Shown: positions 17,088 to 25,342 of the stretch, in pieces
Layout: each line of letters begins with the position of its first letter
Numbering within the stretch: the first letter of the stretch is position 1
Source: Pseudomonas sp. SCB32
GTDB taxonomy: Bacteria; Pseudomonadota; Gammaproteobacteria; Pseudomonadales; Pseudomonadaceae
NCBI RefSeq assembly: GCF_009189165.1
Contig: NZ_CP045118.1
Location: forward strand, 4,030,001 to 4,094,000
Direction: 5' to 3'
Length of the DNA stretch: 64,000 nucleotides
Program-made: the position numbers and the translations under genes
The notes under the pieces: generated by a model
What the model was told of the DNA's origin: nothing
What the model saw: only the letters and a program-made list of their open reading frames with translations
Database searches by the model: none

Positions 17088-18268
17088 GCAAGGTTCCTGC
17101 TCAACACCAGCAAGGCAATATCATCCGGCATCTCGGACAACTTGGCCAGTCCGAAGACCTGGCGCAGGCCGTCCAGCGTTCCGCCGGCGGCGACGACCTG
17201 CTGTGGCAGGGCCGTCTCCTTTTCTTTCAGGGTAGCTCCCGGCAGCACATCGAGGATGCCATCGGAGAACAGCGAAAGGCTGAAGGACTTGGGCAGGTCG
17301 AAGACATGATCCTCGTACTTCGCTTCGTCAAACAGCCCTACCGGCAGGCCACGGCCTTCCAGGTAGCGGGCTTCGCCATCGACATAGAGTACCGGCAGCG
17401 GCAAGTGGCCGCCGATGCTGTAGGTCAGGCGATCGGTATCCAGGTCGATCACGCCACCGAGCATGGTCACGTGCTTGCCCAGCTTGCAGTTGATCAGGCC
17501 GCGGTTGATGTGCGCGAGCACGTCGGACGGCTTGAACTCCGGCAGCCTGCCATTGCGCCGCGACTCGTAGAGCAGGCGCGTGGTCATGAACTTCAGCAGT
17601 ACGGTGACGAACGCCGAAGAAGCGCCGTGACCGGACACGTCCGCCAGATAGAAGACTATGCGACGGGCATCGACACGGAAGTAATCGACGAAATCACCCG
17701 ACAGGTACAGCGACGGGATGATTTGGTGGGAAAACGCCATGCCGTCGGACTCCCACGGAGTTTCCGGCAGCATGTTCATCTGCACCTGGCGACCGGCGTT
17801 CTGGTCTTCCTGGAGCAGGTTCAGGCTGGCCTGCAACTCGCGGTTGGCGGTTTCGAGCTTCTCGCGGTAGCGGCGGTTTTCCGAACGCAGGTAGGCTCGG
17901 TCCAGGGCGCGGCGAACCGAGTGTTCCAGGACGGCGAGATCTTCCAGCGGCTTGATCAGGTAGTCGGCGGCGCCCAGGCGCAGGGCTTCGACCGCGTCAC
18001 TCATGACGCCGGCACCGGAAAGCACGATAACCGGGGTTTCCACCGCCATTTCGCTGACACGGCGGATCAGCTCAAGGCCGTCCATCTGCGGCATGCGCAG
18101 GTCGCAGATCACCAGGTCCGGCAGTTCGTGCTGGAATACCTGCAGGCCCTGCTGGCCATTGGTGGCCTGCAGGACGGTGAATCCGCTGTCTTCCAGGTAG
18201 GCGGCGAGGCTTTCTCGAACGACGTCGTCGTCATCGATGATCAGCAGCGAGGCACTGGGTTTGTGCAT
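17084..18268 (-). CDS. Response regulator with PP2C-type phosphatase output
   Basis: 394 residues. The receiver (about 6-125) has acidic DDDD near residue 12, phospho-Asp D56 in VICDLRMPQMDG, the conserved Ser in IVLSGAG and Lys in YLIKPLED. A coiled coil (about 135-165) follows, then a SpoIIE/PP2C domain with metal-site Asp residues in YLSGDFVDYF, YLADVSGHGASSAF, SLFSDGILD and MPDDIALLVL. It probably dephosphorylates the STAS protein encoded directly downstream. Its sensor kinase is not in the window. Start ATG 18268 gives a standard receiver N-terminus. Confidence 0.93.
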   Translation of the reverse strand: MHKPSASLLIIDDDDVVRESLAAYLEDSGFTVLQATNGQQGLQVFQHELPDLVICDLRMPQMDGLELIRRVSEMAVETPVIVLSGAGVMSDAVEALRLGAADYLIKPLEDLAVLEHSVRRALDRAYLRSENRRYREKLETANRELQASLNLLQEDQNAGRQVQMNMLPETPWESDGMAFSHQIIPSLYLSGDFVDYFRVDARRIVFYLADVSGHGASSAFVTVLLKFMTTRLLYESRRNGRLPEFKPSDVLAHINRGLINCKLGKHVTMLGGVIDLDTDRLTYSIGGHLPLPVLYVDGEARYLEGRGLPVGLFDEAKYEDHVFDLPKSFSLSLFSDGILDVLPGATLKEKETALPQQVVAAGGTLDGLRQVFGLAKLSEMPDDIALLVLSRNLA

Positions 18269-18452
18269 GGGTCATCCAGGCAAACGGCGCCGGAGGTAGT
18301 GGTGGTGGCGCTCATTCAAGGGAACAACGGCGCGGGTCGGGTGCGACAAGGCGCAGACACTACTCCCATCCGCCCTAGGGTTCAAGCGGGCGCCGCCCGC
18401 GACCGGACTTGTCGGACGCGGGGGCCAGTGCCTGCGGGGCGGAGGGCTGGGA

Positions 18453-19157
18453 TCAGAAGTCGTCTTCGACCTTGCCGTCCTTGACCTTGAACTCGCGGTT
18501 CTGCAGGTAGGCGTTGCGGATGAAGGTGTACTTGTCGCCGCTGATCAGCTTCTCGGACTTCAGCAGGTCGGCGCGGGTATCGACGATATCCACCCCGTGA
18601 ATGCTGTTACGTACCGCGACATTGTCGATGTACGGATAGGGGCCGGTGTAGGTATCCGGAATCAGCGACGGCGCATCGCGCAGGGTGCTCGGGCCCAGCA
18701 GCGGCAGCATCACGTAGGGGCCACTGCCCACGCCGTAATGGCCGAGGGTCTGGCCGAAGTCTTCGTCATTGCGACGCAGGCCCATGTGGGTGGCGACGTC
18801 GATGAAGCCGGCCAGGCCGAAGGTGGTGTTGAACAGCAGGCGGCTGGTGTCGACGCCGGCATTACGCACTTTCAGCTGCAGCAGGTCGTTGACCAGGTTC
18901 TTCACGTCGCCGATGTTGTTGAAGAAGTTGTGCACGCCATCCTGTACGACGTTCGGGGTTACGTACTGGTAGCCCTGGGCCAGCGGCTTGAGCGCGTAGG
19001 TGTCGATGGTGTCGTTGAAGGTGAAGATCGGGCGGTTGACGCTCTCCCACGGGTCATCCTCACTCGCGGCCTGGGCCAGGAAAGGAATCGTCGCCAGGCT
19101 GGTAGCGGCGAGAAGGCTGAGGCAGCGTTTCGTCCATTGGACGCCTAGTGGGCGCAT
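18453..19157 (-). CDS. mlaA: MlaA/VacJ phospholipid-asymmetry protein without lipobox
   Basis: 234 residues. MlaA removes surface-exposed phospholipid from the outer membrane outer leaflet and hands it to MlaC. Seen: NRPIFTFNDTIDTYALKPLAQGY, FFNNIGDVKNLVNDLLQLK, FIDVATHMGLRRNDEDFGQTLGHYGVGSGPYVMLPLLGPST. The signal sequence ends SLATIPFLAQAASEDD, a signal-peptidase I type site. No Cys follows the hydrophobic core, so it does not look like a lipoprotein as E. coli MlaA is. I chose ATG 19157, with GGAG eight bases before it, over 19181. It is the next gene upstream of the PP2C regulator on the same strand, about 180 bases apart. Confidence 0.92.
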   Translation of the reverse strand: MRPLGVQWTKRCLSLLAATSLATIPFLAQAASEDDPWESVNRPIFTFNDTIDTYALKPLAQGYQYVTPNVVQDGVHNFFNNIGDVKNLVNDLLQLKVRNAGVDTSRLLFNTTFGLAGFIDVATHMGLRRNDEDFGQTLGHYGVGSGPYVMLPLLGPSTLRDAPSLIPDTYTGPYPYIDNVAVRNSIHGVDIVDTRADLLKSEKLISGDKYTFIRNAYLQNREFKVKDGKVEDDF

Positions 19158-19328
19158 CGGTAATTCTCCAGTGAATGTCATTCCGGGCCAGCCTGAGCGG
19201 ACCCGCTACGCGGGCCGATTATATAGGTCCGCGAGTGTCATGATGACAAGAGGCGCCCTCGCCGGACTTCGAAACAGGCTCTTCCGACGAGTAATCCGCC
19301 CCTTTCCAGCTGAGAGCATAGTGCCACT

Positions 19329-20045
19329 TCAGTCCGGGAAGCGTGCGTCAATGACAATTTCAAGTGCATCGGATCGCCAGAACTCCTGATCCCACTCAAC
19401 CAACCGCCCATCTTCGACGTAATTGCTGCGCTCGACATACAGGCCCGGCGAGCCGGGGGTCAGCTGCAAGGGTGCGGCCTGGAGCTCGATCAGCGCCGTG
19501 GGGTGCATCGCCAGCTCGCAACGCGACAGCGTCAGGCCCAGGCGCTCGCGCAGGACCCCGGTCAGGGACCTGTCCAGCGCTTCATCAAGCAGGCCGGGAC
19601 ACCAACTGGCGTCCAGGGTGATCTCCTCCAGCATCACCGGACGCTCATCGACCCAGCGACGGCGCCGAACCCGGAATACCTCGGCGTCATCCGCCAGCCC
19701 CATCCGCCGGGCCAGCGCCGGGCCGGCGACGCAGCGCTCGGCCGCGAGCACCTCGGTGCGCGGCGTACGTCCCTGGGCCTGGACGTAATCCATGAACCCC
19801 GTGGTACGCGTCGGGTTGTAGCGAATCCGCGGCGGCGAGACGAACCAGCCACGGCGGTTCTCGCGATACAGCACCCCCTCGGTCTCCAACTGTTGCAGCG
19901 CCTCGCGCAGGGTCACGCGGGTGCAACCGAAGCGCTCGGCCAGCTCACGCTCGGGCGGCAGGCGCGGGCCCAGGATCGACTCGGCGACGTCACGGGCCAA
20001 CTGGTCGCGGATGCGCAGGTAGTGGGGAATGGGTTCGACCGTCAT
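19329..20045 (-). CDS. GntR/HutC-family regulator (UTRA domain), phosphonate-type
   Basis: 238 residues. The N-terminal GntR winged helix (about 8-70) contains LPPERELAERFGCTRVTLREALQQLE. The C-terminal UTRA ligand domain (about 90-235) shows VFRVRRRRWVDERPVMLEEI and LYVERSNYVEDGRLVEWDQEFWRSDALEI. It is divergent from a phosphonatase-like HAD gene and an HD-domain gene, the combination seen in phosphonate-related loci. The 110-base gap contains the near-palindrome TGGCCTAGACCA (20127-20138), a plausible site. The effector is unknown. I recall the PAO1 equivalent as PA2802. Confidence 0.85.
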   Translation of the reverse strand: MTVEPIPHYLRIRDQLARDVAESILGPRLPPERELAERFGCTRVTLREALQQLETEGVLYRENRRGWFVSPPRIRYNPTRTTGFMDYVQAQGRTPRTEVLAAERCVAGPALARRMGLADDAEVFRVRRRRWVDERPVMLEEITLDASWCPGLLDEALDRSLTGVLRERLGLTLSRCELAMHPTALIELQAAPLQLTPGSPGLYVERSNYVEDGRLVEWDQEFWRSDALEIVIDARFPD

Positions 20046-20126
20046 GCGGCTGTCTCCGAAAAATGCGCGGCGATTATAACGGCAGCCGCCTCCACTTCAT
20101 CGGACCGTCACATTGCTCCGGTAGCC

Positions 20127-20138
20127 TGGCCTAGACCA
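20127..20138. promoter_or_regulatory. Near-palindrome TGGCCTAGACCA, candidate GntR/UTRA site
   Basis: Twelve bases with TGG/CCA ends and a CTAG core, 19 bases before the HAD start. HutC-type regulators often bind such TGGTxTAxACCA forms. Inference only. Confidence 0.4.
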
Positions 20139-20156
20139 ATTACTAGAAAAATCACC

Positions 20157-20900
20157 ATGCCTGCCACTGCCGACCTTCCGCGCTTCACTACCCTGCTGTT
20201 CGGACTGTCCGGCGATCTGGTGGACTTCGGCGCAAGGACGCTGCCGGTTGCCCTGCAGCGCACCTGTCCCGACTGCCCGCCCGAACGCCTGGCCGACGCC
20301 CTCGCCCTGCCGCCAGAGCAAGCCCTCGACCACGCGCTGGGCCGTAGCGCCGATACACAGGAGCGCAGCCGCTTCCAGTCCGCCCTGGACGAAGCAGCGC
20401 GGACCCATGCCGAGGCCACGCCCGGCGCCCTGGATGCCCTGGCCGCGCTGCGCAAGCACGGTGTGCCCTGTGCCTGGCTCGATGAGCTGCCATCCCCCAC
20501 CACGCTGCAACTGGCCACCGCGCTCGGCGGTCAAATGGCCACCGGGCTGGAAGTCGGAGGCCGCCAATGGCCAGCGCCGGATGCCTGCTGGCAGGCGCTG
20601 ATGCAGCTTGGCAGTCAATCTCTGGACGGCTGCGTGCTGGTCAGCGGTCAGCCCAGGCTGCTACAGGCGGGCTTGAACGCCGGGCTGTGGACCATTGGCC
20701 TGGCCGCGAGCGGCCCCCTGTGCGGCCATGCGCCGGGCGACTGGGGCGCCCTGGCGAACCCGGAACGCGACCGCCTGCGCGCCCAGGCGACCCTCGGCCT
20801 GTACCGCCTTGGCGTGCATTCGGTCATCGATCACCTGGGCGAGCTGGATTCCTGCCTGCAGGACATCGCCAGCCGCCGCCTGAAAGGAGAGAAACCATGA
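20157..20900 (+). CDS. Phosphonatase-like HAD protein lacking the catalytic Asp
   Basis: 247 residues. The overall layout resembles phosphonoacetaldehyde hydrolase-like HAD proteins: motif I region LLFGLSGDLVDFG, a helical cap (about 35-105), then LDALAALRKHGVPCAWLD (motif II region) and CVLVSGQPRLLQAGLNAG, where an acidic motif IV would be expected. In active enzymes motif I reads IFDxxGT(T/L)VD. Here the nucleophile Asp is Gly16 (codon GGA at 20202-20204), so classical HAD catalysis should be impossible. The Met start at 20157 is nine bases from no clear Shine-Dalgarno. The stop overlaps the HD gene start (ATGA). Probably a regulatory or scaffolding pseudo-enzyme (inference). Confidence 0.8.
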   Translation: MPATADLPRFTTLLFGLSGDLVDFGARTLPVALQRTCPDCPPERLADALALPPEQALDHALGRSADTQERSRFQSALDEAARTHAEATPGALDALAALRKHGVPCAWLDELPSPTTLQLATALGGQMATGLEVGGRQWPAPDACWQALMQLGSQSLDGCVLVSGQPRLLQAGLNAGLWTIGLAASGPLCGHAPGDWGALANPERDRLRAQATLGLYRLGVHSVIDHLGELDSCLQDIASRRLKGEKP

Positions 20901-21478
20901 AGCACACTCGCCATCGCTTCATCGACGAACTGGCCGAACGCTTCGCCAGCCACGGCGCCGAGCCCTACGGCGAGGCCATCAGCCAGGCCGAGCACGCCCT
21001 GCAATGCGCGACCCTGGCCGAACGCGCCGGCTGCGCCGACAGCCTGGTGATCGCCTCCCTGCTCCACGACATCGGCCACCTCTACGAGGACCCGGCCGTG
21101 CTGGAAACCCGCGACCTGCGCCACGAAGAGTTCGGCGCCAACCTGCTGCGCGAGTGGCTGCCCGAGTCGGTCTGGCAGCCGGTGCGCCTGCACGTTGCCG
21201 CCAAGCGCTACCTGTGCGCGGTGGACCCGGCCTACCAGGCCGGACTGTCGTGGGCCTCGCGGCAGAGCCTGGCGCTGCAGGGCGGCGCCTTCGATGAGCG
21301 CGGCGCAACCGCCTTCATCAATGCCCCCTACGCGCAGGACGCCATCACCCTGCGCCGCCTGGACGACCTGGGCAAGGACCCGTCCATGCGTACGCCGGAA
21401 CTGGAACACTTCTTCCCGCTGCTCGAACGCCTGCTGCGTGTTGATCGGCATCAGGCAGGGGTGCGCGCGGCGAGTTAA
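20897..21478 (+). CDS. HD-domain protein, PhnZ-like (phosphonate-associated)
   Basis: 193 residues. The HD-domain metal ligands are intact: H33 in AEHALQ, H57-D58 in LLHDIGH, H61, and a further His in LRHEEFGANLL. This arrangement matches the phosphonate-associated HD oxygenase group that includes PhnZ, a di-iron enzyme cleaving 2-amino-1-hydroxyethylphosphonate; simple phosphohydrolases share the fold. It is translationally coupled to the HAD gene (overlap of four bases) and has AAGGAGAG ahead of the ATG. No phosphonate uptake genes or PhnY partner are visible nearby, so the substrate remains open. Confidence 0.82.
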   Translation: MKHTRHRFIDELAERFASHGAEPYGEAISQAEHALQCATLAERAGCADSLVIASLLHDIGHLYEDPAVLETRDLRHEEFGANLLREWLPESVWQPVRLHVAAKRYLCAVDPAYQAGLSWASRQSLALQGGAFDERGATAFINAPYAQDAITLRRLDDLGKDPSMRTPELEHFFPLLERLLRVDRHQAGVRAAS

Positions 21479-21554
21479 GATCAAGGCATGGCGATGGACC
21501 TTTCCCCTGCCGGGCACTGTCCATCTTGGGTACGCATTGCAGAAGGACACCACC

Positions 21555-21818
21555 ATGCCGACACAACGCCTCCAGCAAGAACTCCAGGCCCTGCGCGAGC
21601 AACTGGAGCGCCAGTCTCCGCTGACCGAGGAAGACCGCACTGCGTTGCGGGCGCTGATCAAGGACATCGAGATGCAGCTGGCCAACGAAGAGGCGCTGGC
21701 CGACGAGACCCTGACCGACAGCATCAACCTGGCCGTGGAGCGCTTCGAGACGCGCCACCCGACCCTGGCCGGCGCCCTGCGCTCGATCATGCAGAGCCTG
21801 GCGAACATGGGCATCTGA
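21555..21818 (+). CDS. DUF4404 family small protein
   Basis: 87 residues, soluble and mostly helical: LQQELQALREQLERQSPLTEEDRTALRALIKDIEMQL, then a second helix ERFETRHPTLAGALRSIMQSLANMGI. The C-terminal pattern RHPTLAGALRxIMxxLxxMGI is the recognisable part of this conserved Pseudomonas family of unknown function. ATG 21555 has AGAAGGA upstream. It lies between the HD gene and the convergent queF, with a terminator after it. Confidence 0.85.
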   Translation: MPTQRLQQELQALREQLERQSPLTEEDRTALRALIKDIEMQLANEEALADETLTDSINLAVERFETRHPTLAGALRSIMQSLANMGI

Positions 21819-21844
21819 GCCCCGTTCCCCAACGCCCAGATGTG

Positions 21845-21870
21845 AAAAACCCGGCCTAGGCCGGGTTTTT
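21845..21870. terminator. Bidirectional terminator between DUF4404 gene and queF
   Basis: AAAAACCCGGCCTAGGCCGGGTTTTT is a perfect palindrome with A and T flanks that serves both convergent genes. Confidence 0.88.
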
Positions 21871-21882
21871 CGTTTCCGCGGA

Positions 21883-22713
21883 TTACTGGCGTACCAGCCG
21901 GCGATTGTCCGGCTGCACCGCCTCGCTGCTGCGGTACGGATTGATATCCAGCCCACCACGACGCACGTAGCGCGCATAGACGGTCAGGCGGGTCGGCTGC
22001 AGCAGGCGCTGCAGGTCGAGGTAGATGCGCTCGACGCACTGCTCGTGGAAGTCCTGGTGCTGTCGGAAGGACACGACGTAGGCCAGCAGGCTCGCGGCAT
22101 CCAGCGCCGGACCGCTGTATTCGACCACGAGCGTGCCCCAGTCCGGCTGGCCGGTGACCGGGCAGTTGGATTTCAGCAGGTGGCTGTAGAGCACCTCGTC
22201 GACACGGCGGGTATCGTCGCAGCGCAGCAGCTCCGGGCGCGGGTGGTCGTAGCTCTCCACCGCGACGTCCAGATCGTCGACGCAGGAGCCGTCGATGACG
22301 GCCACGCCCTCGCTCGCCACGTCATCCAGACCGCGTACACGTACGCCCACCGGCGCGCCAGCGGCGGCGGACAGGTCGCGCTCCATCACTGCGCGCACGG
22401 CTTCGGCGTTGTCGAACGAGGTCTGGTTCAGCGAGTTGAGGTAGAGCTTGAAGGACTTGGATTCGATGATGTTCGGCGACTGCGCCGGAATCGCGAACTC
22501 ACCGATCGCCACTACCGGCTTGCCCGACGCGGTCAGCCAGGACAGCTCGTAGCAGTTCCACAGGTCCACGCCCTGGTACGGCAGGGTTTCTGCGGTGAGG
22601 CCCAGCTCCGCCCACTTGGTGGTGCGGGAGATCGGGAAGAGCAGCTCCGGCGCGTAGGTGGAGACGTATTCGGTGGATTTGCCCAGGGGCGAGTGTTCGG
22701 CGGGGTGGTGCAT
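21883..22713 (-). CDS. queF: NADPH-dependent 7-cyano-7-deazaguanine reductase
   Basis: 276 residues, the long two-domain YqcD-like QueF form. It reduces the nitrile preQ0 to the amine preQ1 in queuosine synthesis. The QueF motif is [13 protein letters not shown] (NADPH binding). The catalytic Cys is C184 in [15 protein letters not shown], and the Asp that follows is present. The C-terminal repeat half contains [20 protein letters not shown]. The ATG at 22713 gives the family start [16 protein letters not shown]; longer in-frame extensions upstream are not expected. A GTGTATACAA lies 51 bases upstream. Confidence 0.96.
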   Translation of the reverse strand: MHHPAEHSPLGKSTEYVSTYAPELLFPISRTTKWAELGLTAETLPYQGVDLWNCYELSWLTASGKPVVAIGEFAIPAQSPNIIESKSFKLYLNSLNQTSFDNAEAVRAVMERDLSAAAGAPVGVRVRGLDDVASEGVAVIDGSCVDDLDVAVESYDHPRPELLRCDDTRRVDEVLYSHLLKSNCPVTGQPDWGTLVVEYSGPALDAASLLAYVVSFRQHQDFHEQCVERIYLDLQRLLQPTRLTVYARYVRRGGLDINPYRSSEAVQPDNRRLVRQ

Positions 22714-22763
22714 GTGGGGAACCTGCTGGATCGGCGATGCGAGCGGTGGCGCGAGGCGTGCGA

Positions 22764-22773
22764 GTGTATACAA
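22764..22773. promoter_or_regulatory. GTGTATACAA in the queF promoter region
   Basis: It differs by one base from the purine-locus palindrome. On the minus strand it contains TGTATACA, an extended -10-like sequence, so it may simply be the queF -10 element. Confidence 0.3.
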
Positions 22774-22900
22774 ATTCGCCGGTCCTTTCAGCAGCTCGCG
22801 GACGAGCCGGCCACCTCGACGCCTCGGGCATGCGCCCATGCTGTCTGCACACCGAATCGATGGGTATCGCTTCGCTCCACACCATCCTACGTTGAGCCAA

Positions 22901-23602
22901 TCAGAACCACATCCGCACGCCGGCGACCCAGTAACCCTCCTCGTCGACCTCTGCACGGGCGATATCGCCGCTGCGGCCGTAGGTCTTGCTCCAGACGTAA
23001 CCGAAGTACGGCGCAAACTCCCGGCGCACTTCGTAGCGCAGGCGCAGGCCCGCCTCCAGCTCGCTGCCACCCGCACCGACACCTATGTCGCGGTCATCGG
23101 CCAACGCCAGGTTGTATTCCAGCGAGGGCTGCAGGATCAGCCGCTGGGTGAGCAGCAGCTCGTACTCCGTCTCCAACCGCAGCGATGGGTCGCCGCGCTC
23201 GCTGAGGAACAGGTTGGCATCCACCTCGAACCACTGCGGCGCCAGTCCCTGGATTCCGACCACCGCGTAGGTGCGTGAAGGACCTGGCTGATCGTCATAG
23301 CGCACGCCCACCTGCAAGTCCCAGAAGTCGGCGACCAGGCGCTGGTAGAGCAGCTGCACCTCGTTATCGGTGGTGGGACCGCCGGCATCGCGCTCGCCCT
23401 CCAGCTTCAGACGCAGTTTCTGGTAGTCGGTGCCGTACCAGCCCTGGGCTTCCCAGCCCAGCGCCTGGTCGTTGCCGTGGAATCGGCTTTCCAGGCGCTG
23501 GATCAGCAGCGAGCCCATGGGCATGTCGTCCATCTCGGCACTTTCGACGGGCAATGCCAGGCCCAGGGTCGCCGCGCAGGCCACCGTTGCAATGCGTTTC
23601 AT
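22901..23602 (-). CDS. copB: Copper resistance outer-membrane protein CopB
   Basis: 233 residues. The signal peptide [22 protein letters not shown] is followed by a mature protein starting EMDDMPMG. The CopB/PcoB beta-barrel domain shows alternating strands, for example [59 protein letters not shown], and a terminal strand ending in Phe (WVAGVRMWF), the usual barrel end signal. It is shorter than versions with a long Met-rich N-terminus. The gene follows copA by nine bases on the same strand and is presumably co-transcribed. Confidence 0.93.
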   Translation of the reverse strand: MKRIATVACAATLGLALPVESAEMDDMPMGSLLIQRLESRFHGNDQALGWEAQGWYGTDYQKLRLKLEGERDAGGPTTDNEVQLLYQRLVADFWDLQVGVRYDDQPGPSRTYAVVGIQGLAPQWFEVDANLFLSERGDPSLRLETEYELLLTQRLILQPSLEYNLALADDRDIGVGAGGSELEAGLRLRYEVRREFAPYFGYVWSKTYGRSGDIARAEVDEEGYWVAGVRMWF

Positions 23603-23611
23603 GGTGGCTCC

Positions 23612-25330
23612 TCAGAGGCTGGCGCTGGAGGGGGCCGGCTCGACGATAACCTTGCGCATCATCCCGGCGGCCATGTGGTAGATCAGGTGGCAGTGGAAGG
23701 CCCATTCGCCCAGGGCATCGGCGGGCACGTCGACGTCCAGGGTGCTGCCCGGCGCCACGCTGACCACGTGCTTGAGCGGGTTGAAGCGGCCGTTGCCCTT
23801 GTCCAGCTGCATCCACATGCCGTGCAGGTGCATGGGGTGGGTCATCATGGTGTCGTTGACGAAGCGGATGCGCACTCGCTCGCCATAGGTCAGGCGAATC
23901 GGCTCGGCCTCGGAGTACTTCTTGCCGTCGATGGACCAGAAGTAGCGCTCCATGTTGCCGGTCAGGCGGAATTCGATGGTGCGGTCCGGAGCGCGGTAGT
24001 CGGCATAGGGGCGCATGGCCTTGAGGTCCGCGTAGACCAGCAGGCGGTTGCCAGGCTCGGCCGGCTGCGGCGTCAGCCCGCTTCCAGGCGCGTAATCGGA
24101 CTTCGGTGCGGCCATGGCCGAGTGATCCATGCCGGCCATCTGCGAATGGTCCATGCCCGCCATGCTGGAGTGATCCATGCCGGCCATGTCCGCGGCTTTC
24201 GGGTCGGTGCCCTGCCCCGCCATCGCCATGCCGCCTTGCTCCATACCATCGTGATCCATGCCCTCGTGGTTCATGCCCTCGTGGTTCATGCCCATGTCGG
24301 CCATGGTCAGCAGCGGCCGTTCGCGCAGCGCCGGCACCTCGGCCTGCAACCCGGCGCGCGGTGTCAGGGTGGCGCGGGCGTAGCCGCTGCGGTCCATGGC
24401 TTCGGCGAAGAAGGTGTAGGCGCGATCTTCCTGCGGCTGGACTATCACGTCGTAGGTCTCGGCCACGGCGATGCGCAGCTCGTCCACTGTCACCGGCTGC
24501 ACGTCATTGCCGTCGGCCTGCACCACGGTCATCTTCAGGCCGGGAATGCGCAGGTCGAAGTAGCTCATGCCCGAGCCGTTGATGATGCGCAGGCGCACCC
24601 GTTCGCCGGGTTTGAACAGGCCGGTCCAGTTCTGCTCGCTGTCCTGCCCGTTGACCAGGAAGCGGAAGCCGGCGATGTCGGCAATGTCCGTCGGCGTCAT
24701 GCGCATGCCGCCCCAGTCCATGCGGTCGCGCAGCGTAGCCATGAAACCATTGGCGCTGGAATCGGCGATGAAGTCGCCCAGGGTGCGTTGATGCTGGTTG
24801 TAGTAGTCGCTCTGCTTCTTCAGGTTGGCGAACACGGTTTCCGGCCGGGTGTCGTGCCAATCCGCCAGCAACAGGGTGTACTCGCGGTCATAGCGGTACG
24901 GCTCGCGCGCTTTCGGCTCGATCACCAGCGGACCGTAGAGTCCTTCGATTTCCTGGAAGTCGCTGTGGGCGTGGTACCAGTAGGTGCCCGATTGCTTCAC
25001 CGTAAAGCGGTAGGTGAAGGTCTGTCCGGGCTTGATCCCCGGGAAACTGATGCCCGGCACGCCGTCCTGCGTATAGGGCAGGATCAGCCCGTGCCAGTGC
25101 AGCGAGGTATCGCGGTCGAGGGTGTTGGTGACGCGCAGCTCTACGTCTTCCCCCTCCTTGAAGCGCAGCTCCGGTGCGGGCGTCTGCCCATTCACCGTGA
25201 GCGCCTTGCGTGCGCCATCGGACAGCTTCAGCTGGCCCTCACCGATGGTCAGTTCATACACGCCCGCCTGCACCGCCAACGGTGCCAGCAGCAGCGCCCC
25301 CAGCGCCCAACTCCTTGCGCGGATCATCAC
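23612..25330 (-). CDS. copA: Multicopper oxidase CopA, Met/His-rich
   Basis: 572 residues. Periplasmic copper oxidase/sequestration protein. The copper ligands are all present: LHWHG and YHAHS near 80-120, HPMHLHG and HCHLIYHMAAGM near the C-terminus. Between cupredoxin domains 2 and 3 (about 350-415) is a stretch of copper-binding MxxH repeats such as MNHEGMNHEGMDHDGM and three AGMDHS units. The signal peptide MMIRARSWALGALLLAPLAVQA lacks a twin-arginine pair, unlike most CopA proteins, and looks Sec-type. Start could be Met1 or Met2. It lies between the cupredoxin gene and copB, with a cop box upstream of the cupredoxin gene. Confidence 0.95.
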   Translation of the reverse strand: MMIRARSWALGALLLAPLAVQAGVYELTIGEGQLKLSDGARKALTVNGQTPAPELRFKEGEDVELRVTNTLDRDTSLHWHGLILPYTQDGVPGISFPGIKPGQTFTYRFTVKQSGTYWYHAHSDFQEIEGLYGPLVIEPKAREPYRYDREYTLLLADWHDTRPETVFANLKKQSDYYNQHQRTLGDFIADSSANGFMATLRDRMDWGGMRMTPTDIADIAGFRFLVNGQDSEQNWTGLFKPGERVRLRIINGSGMSYFDLRIPGLKMTVVQADGNDVQPVTVDELRIAVAETYDVIVQPQEDRAYTFFAEAMDRSGYARATLTPRAGLQAEVPALRERPLLTMADMGMNHEGMNHEGMDHDGMEQGGMAMAGQGTDPKAADMAGMDHSSMAGMDHSQMAGMDHSAMAAPKSDYAPGSGLTPQPAEPGNRLLVYADLKAMRPYADYRAPDRTIEFRLTGNMERYFWSIDGKKYSEAEPIRLTYGERVRIRFVNDTMMTHPMHLHGMWMQLDKGNGRFNPLKHVVSVAPGSTLDVDVPADALGEWAFHCHLIYHMAAGMMRKVIVEPAPSSASL

Positions 25331-25342
25331 GACGCTCCCGGC

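Noticed and set aside
22714..22900. preQ1 riboswitch upstream of queF
   Set aside because: No hairpin with an A-rich tail of the expected form is visible.
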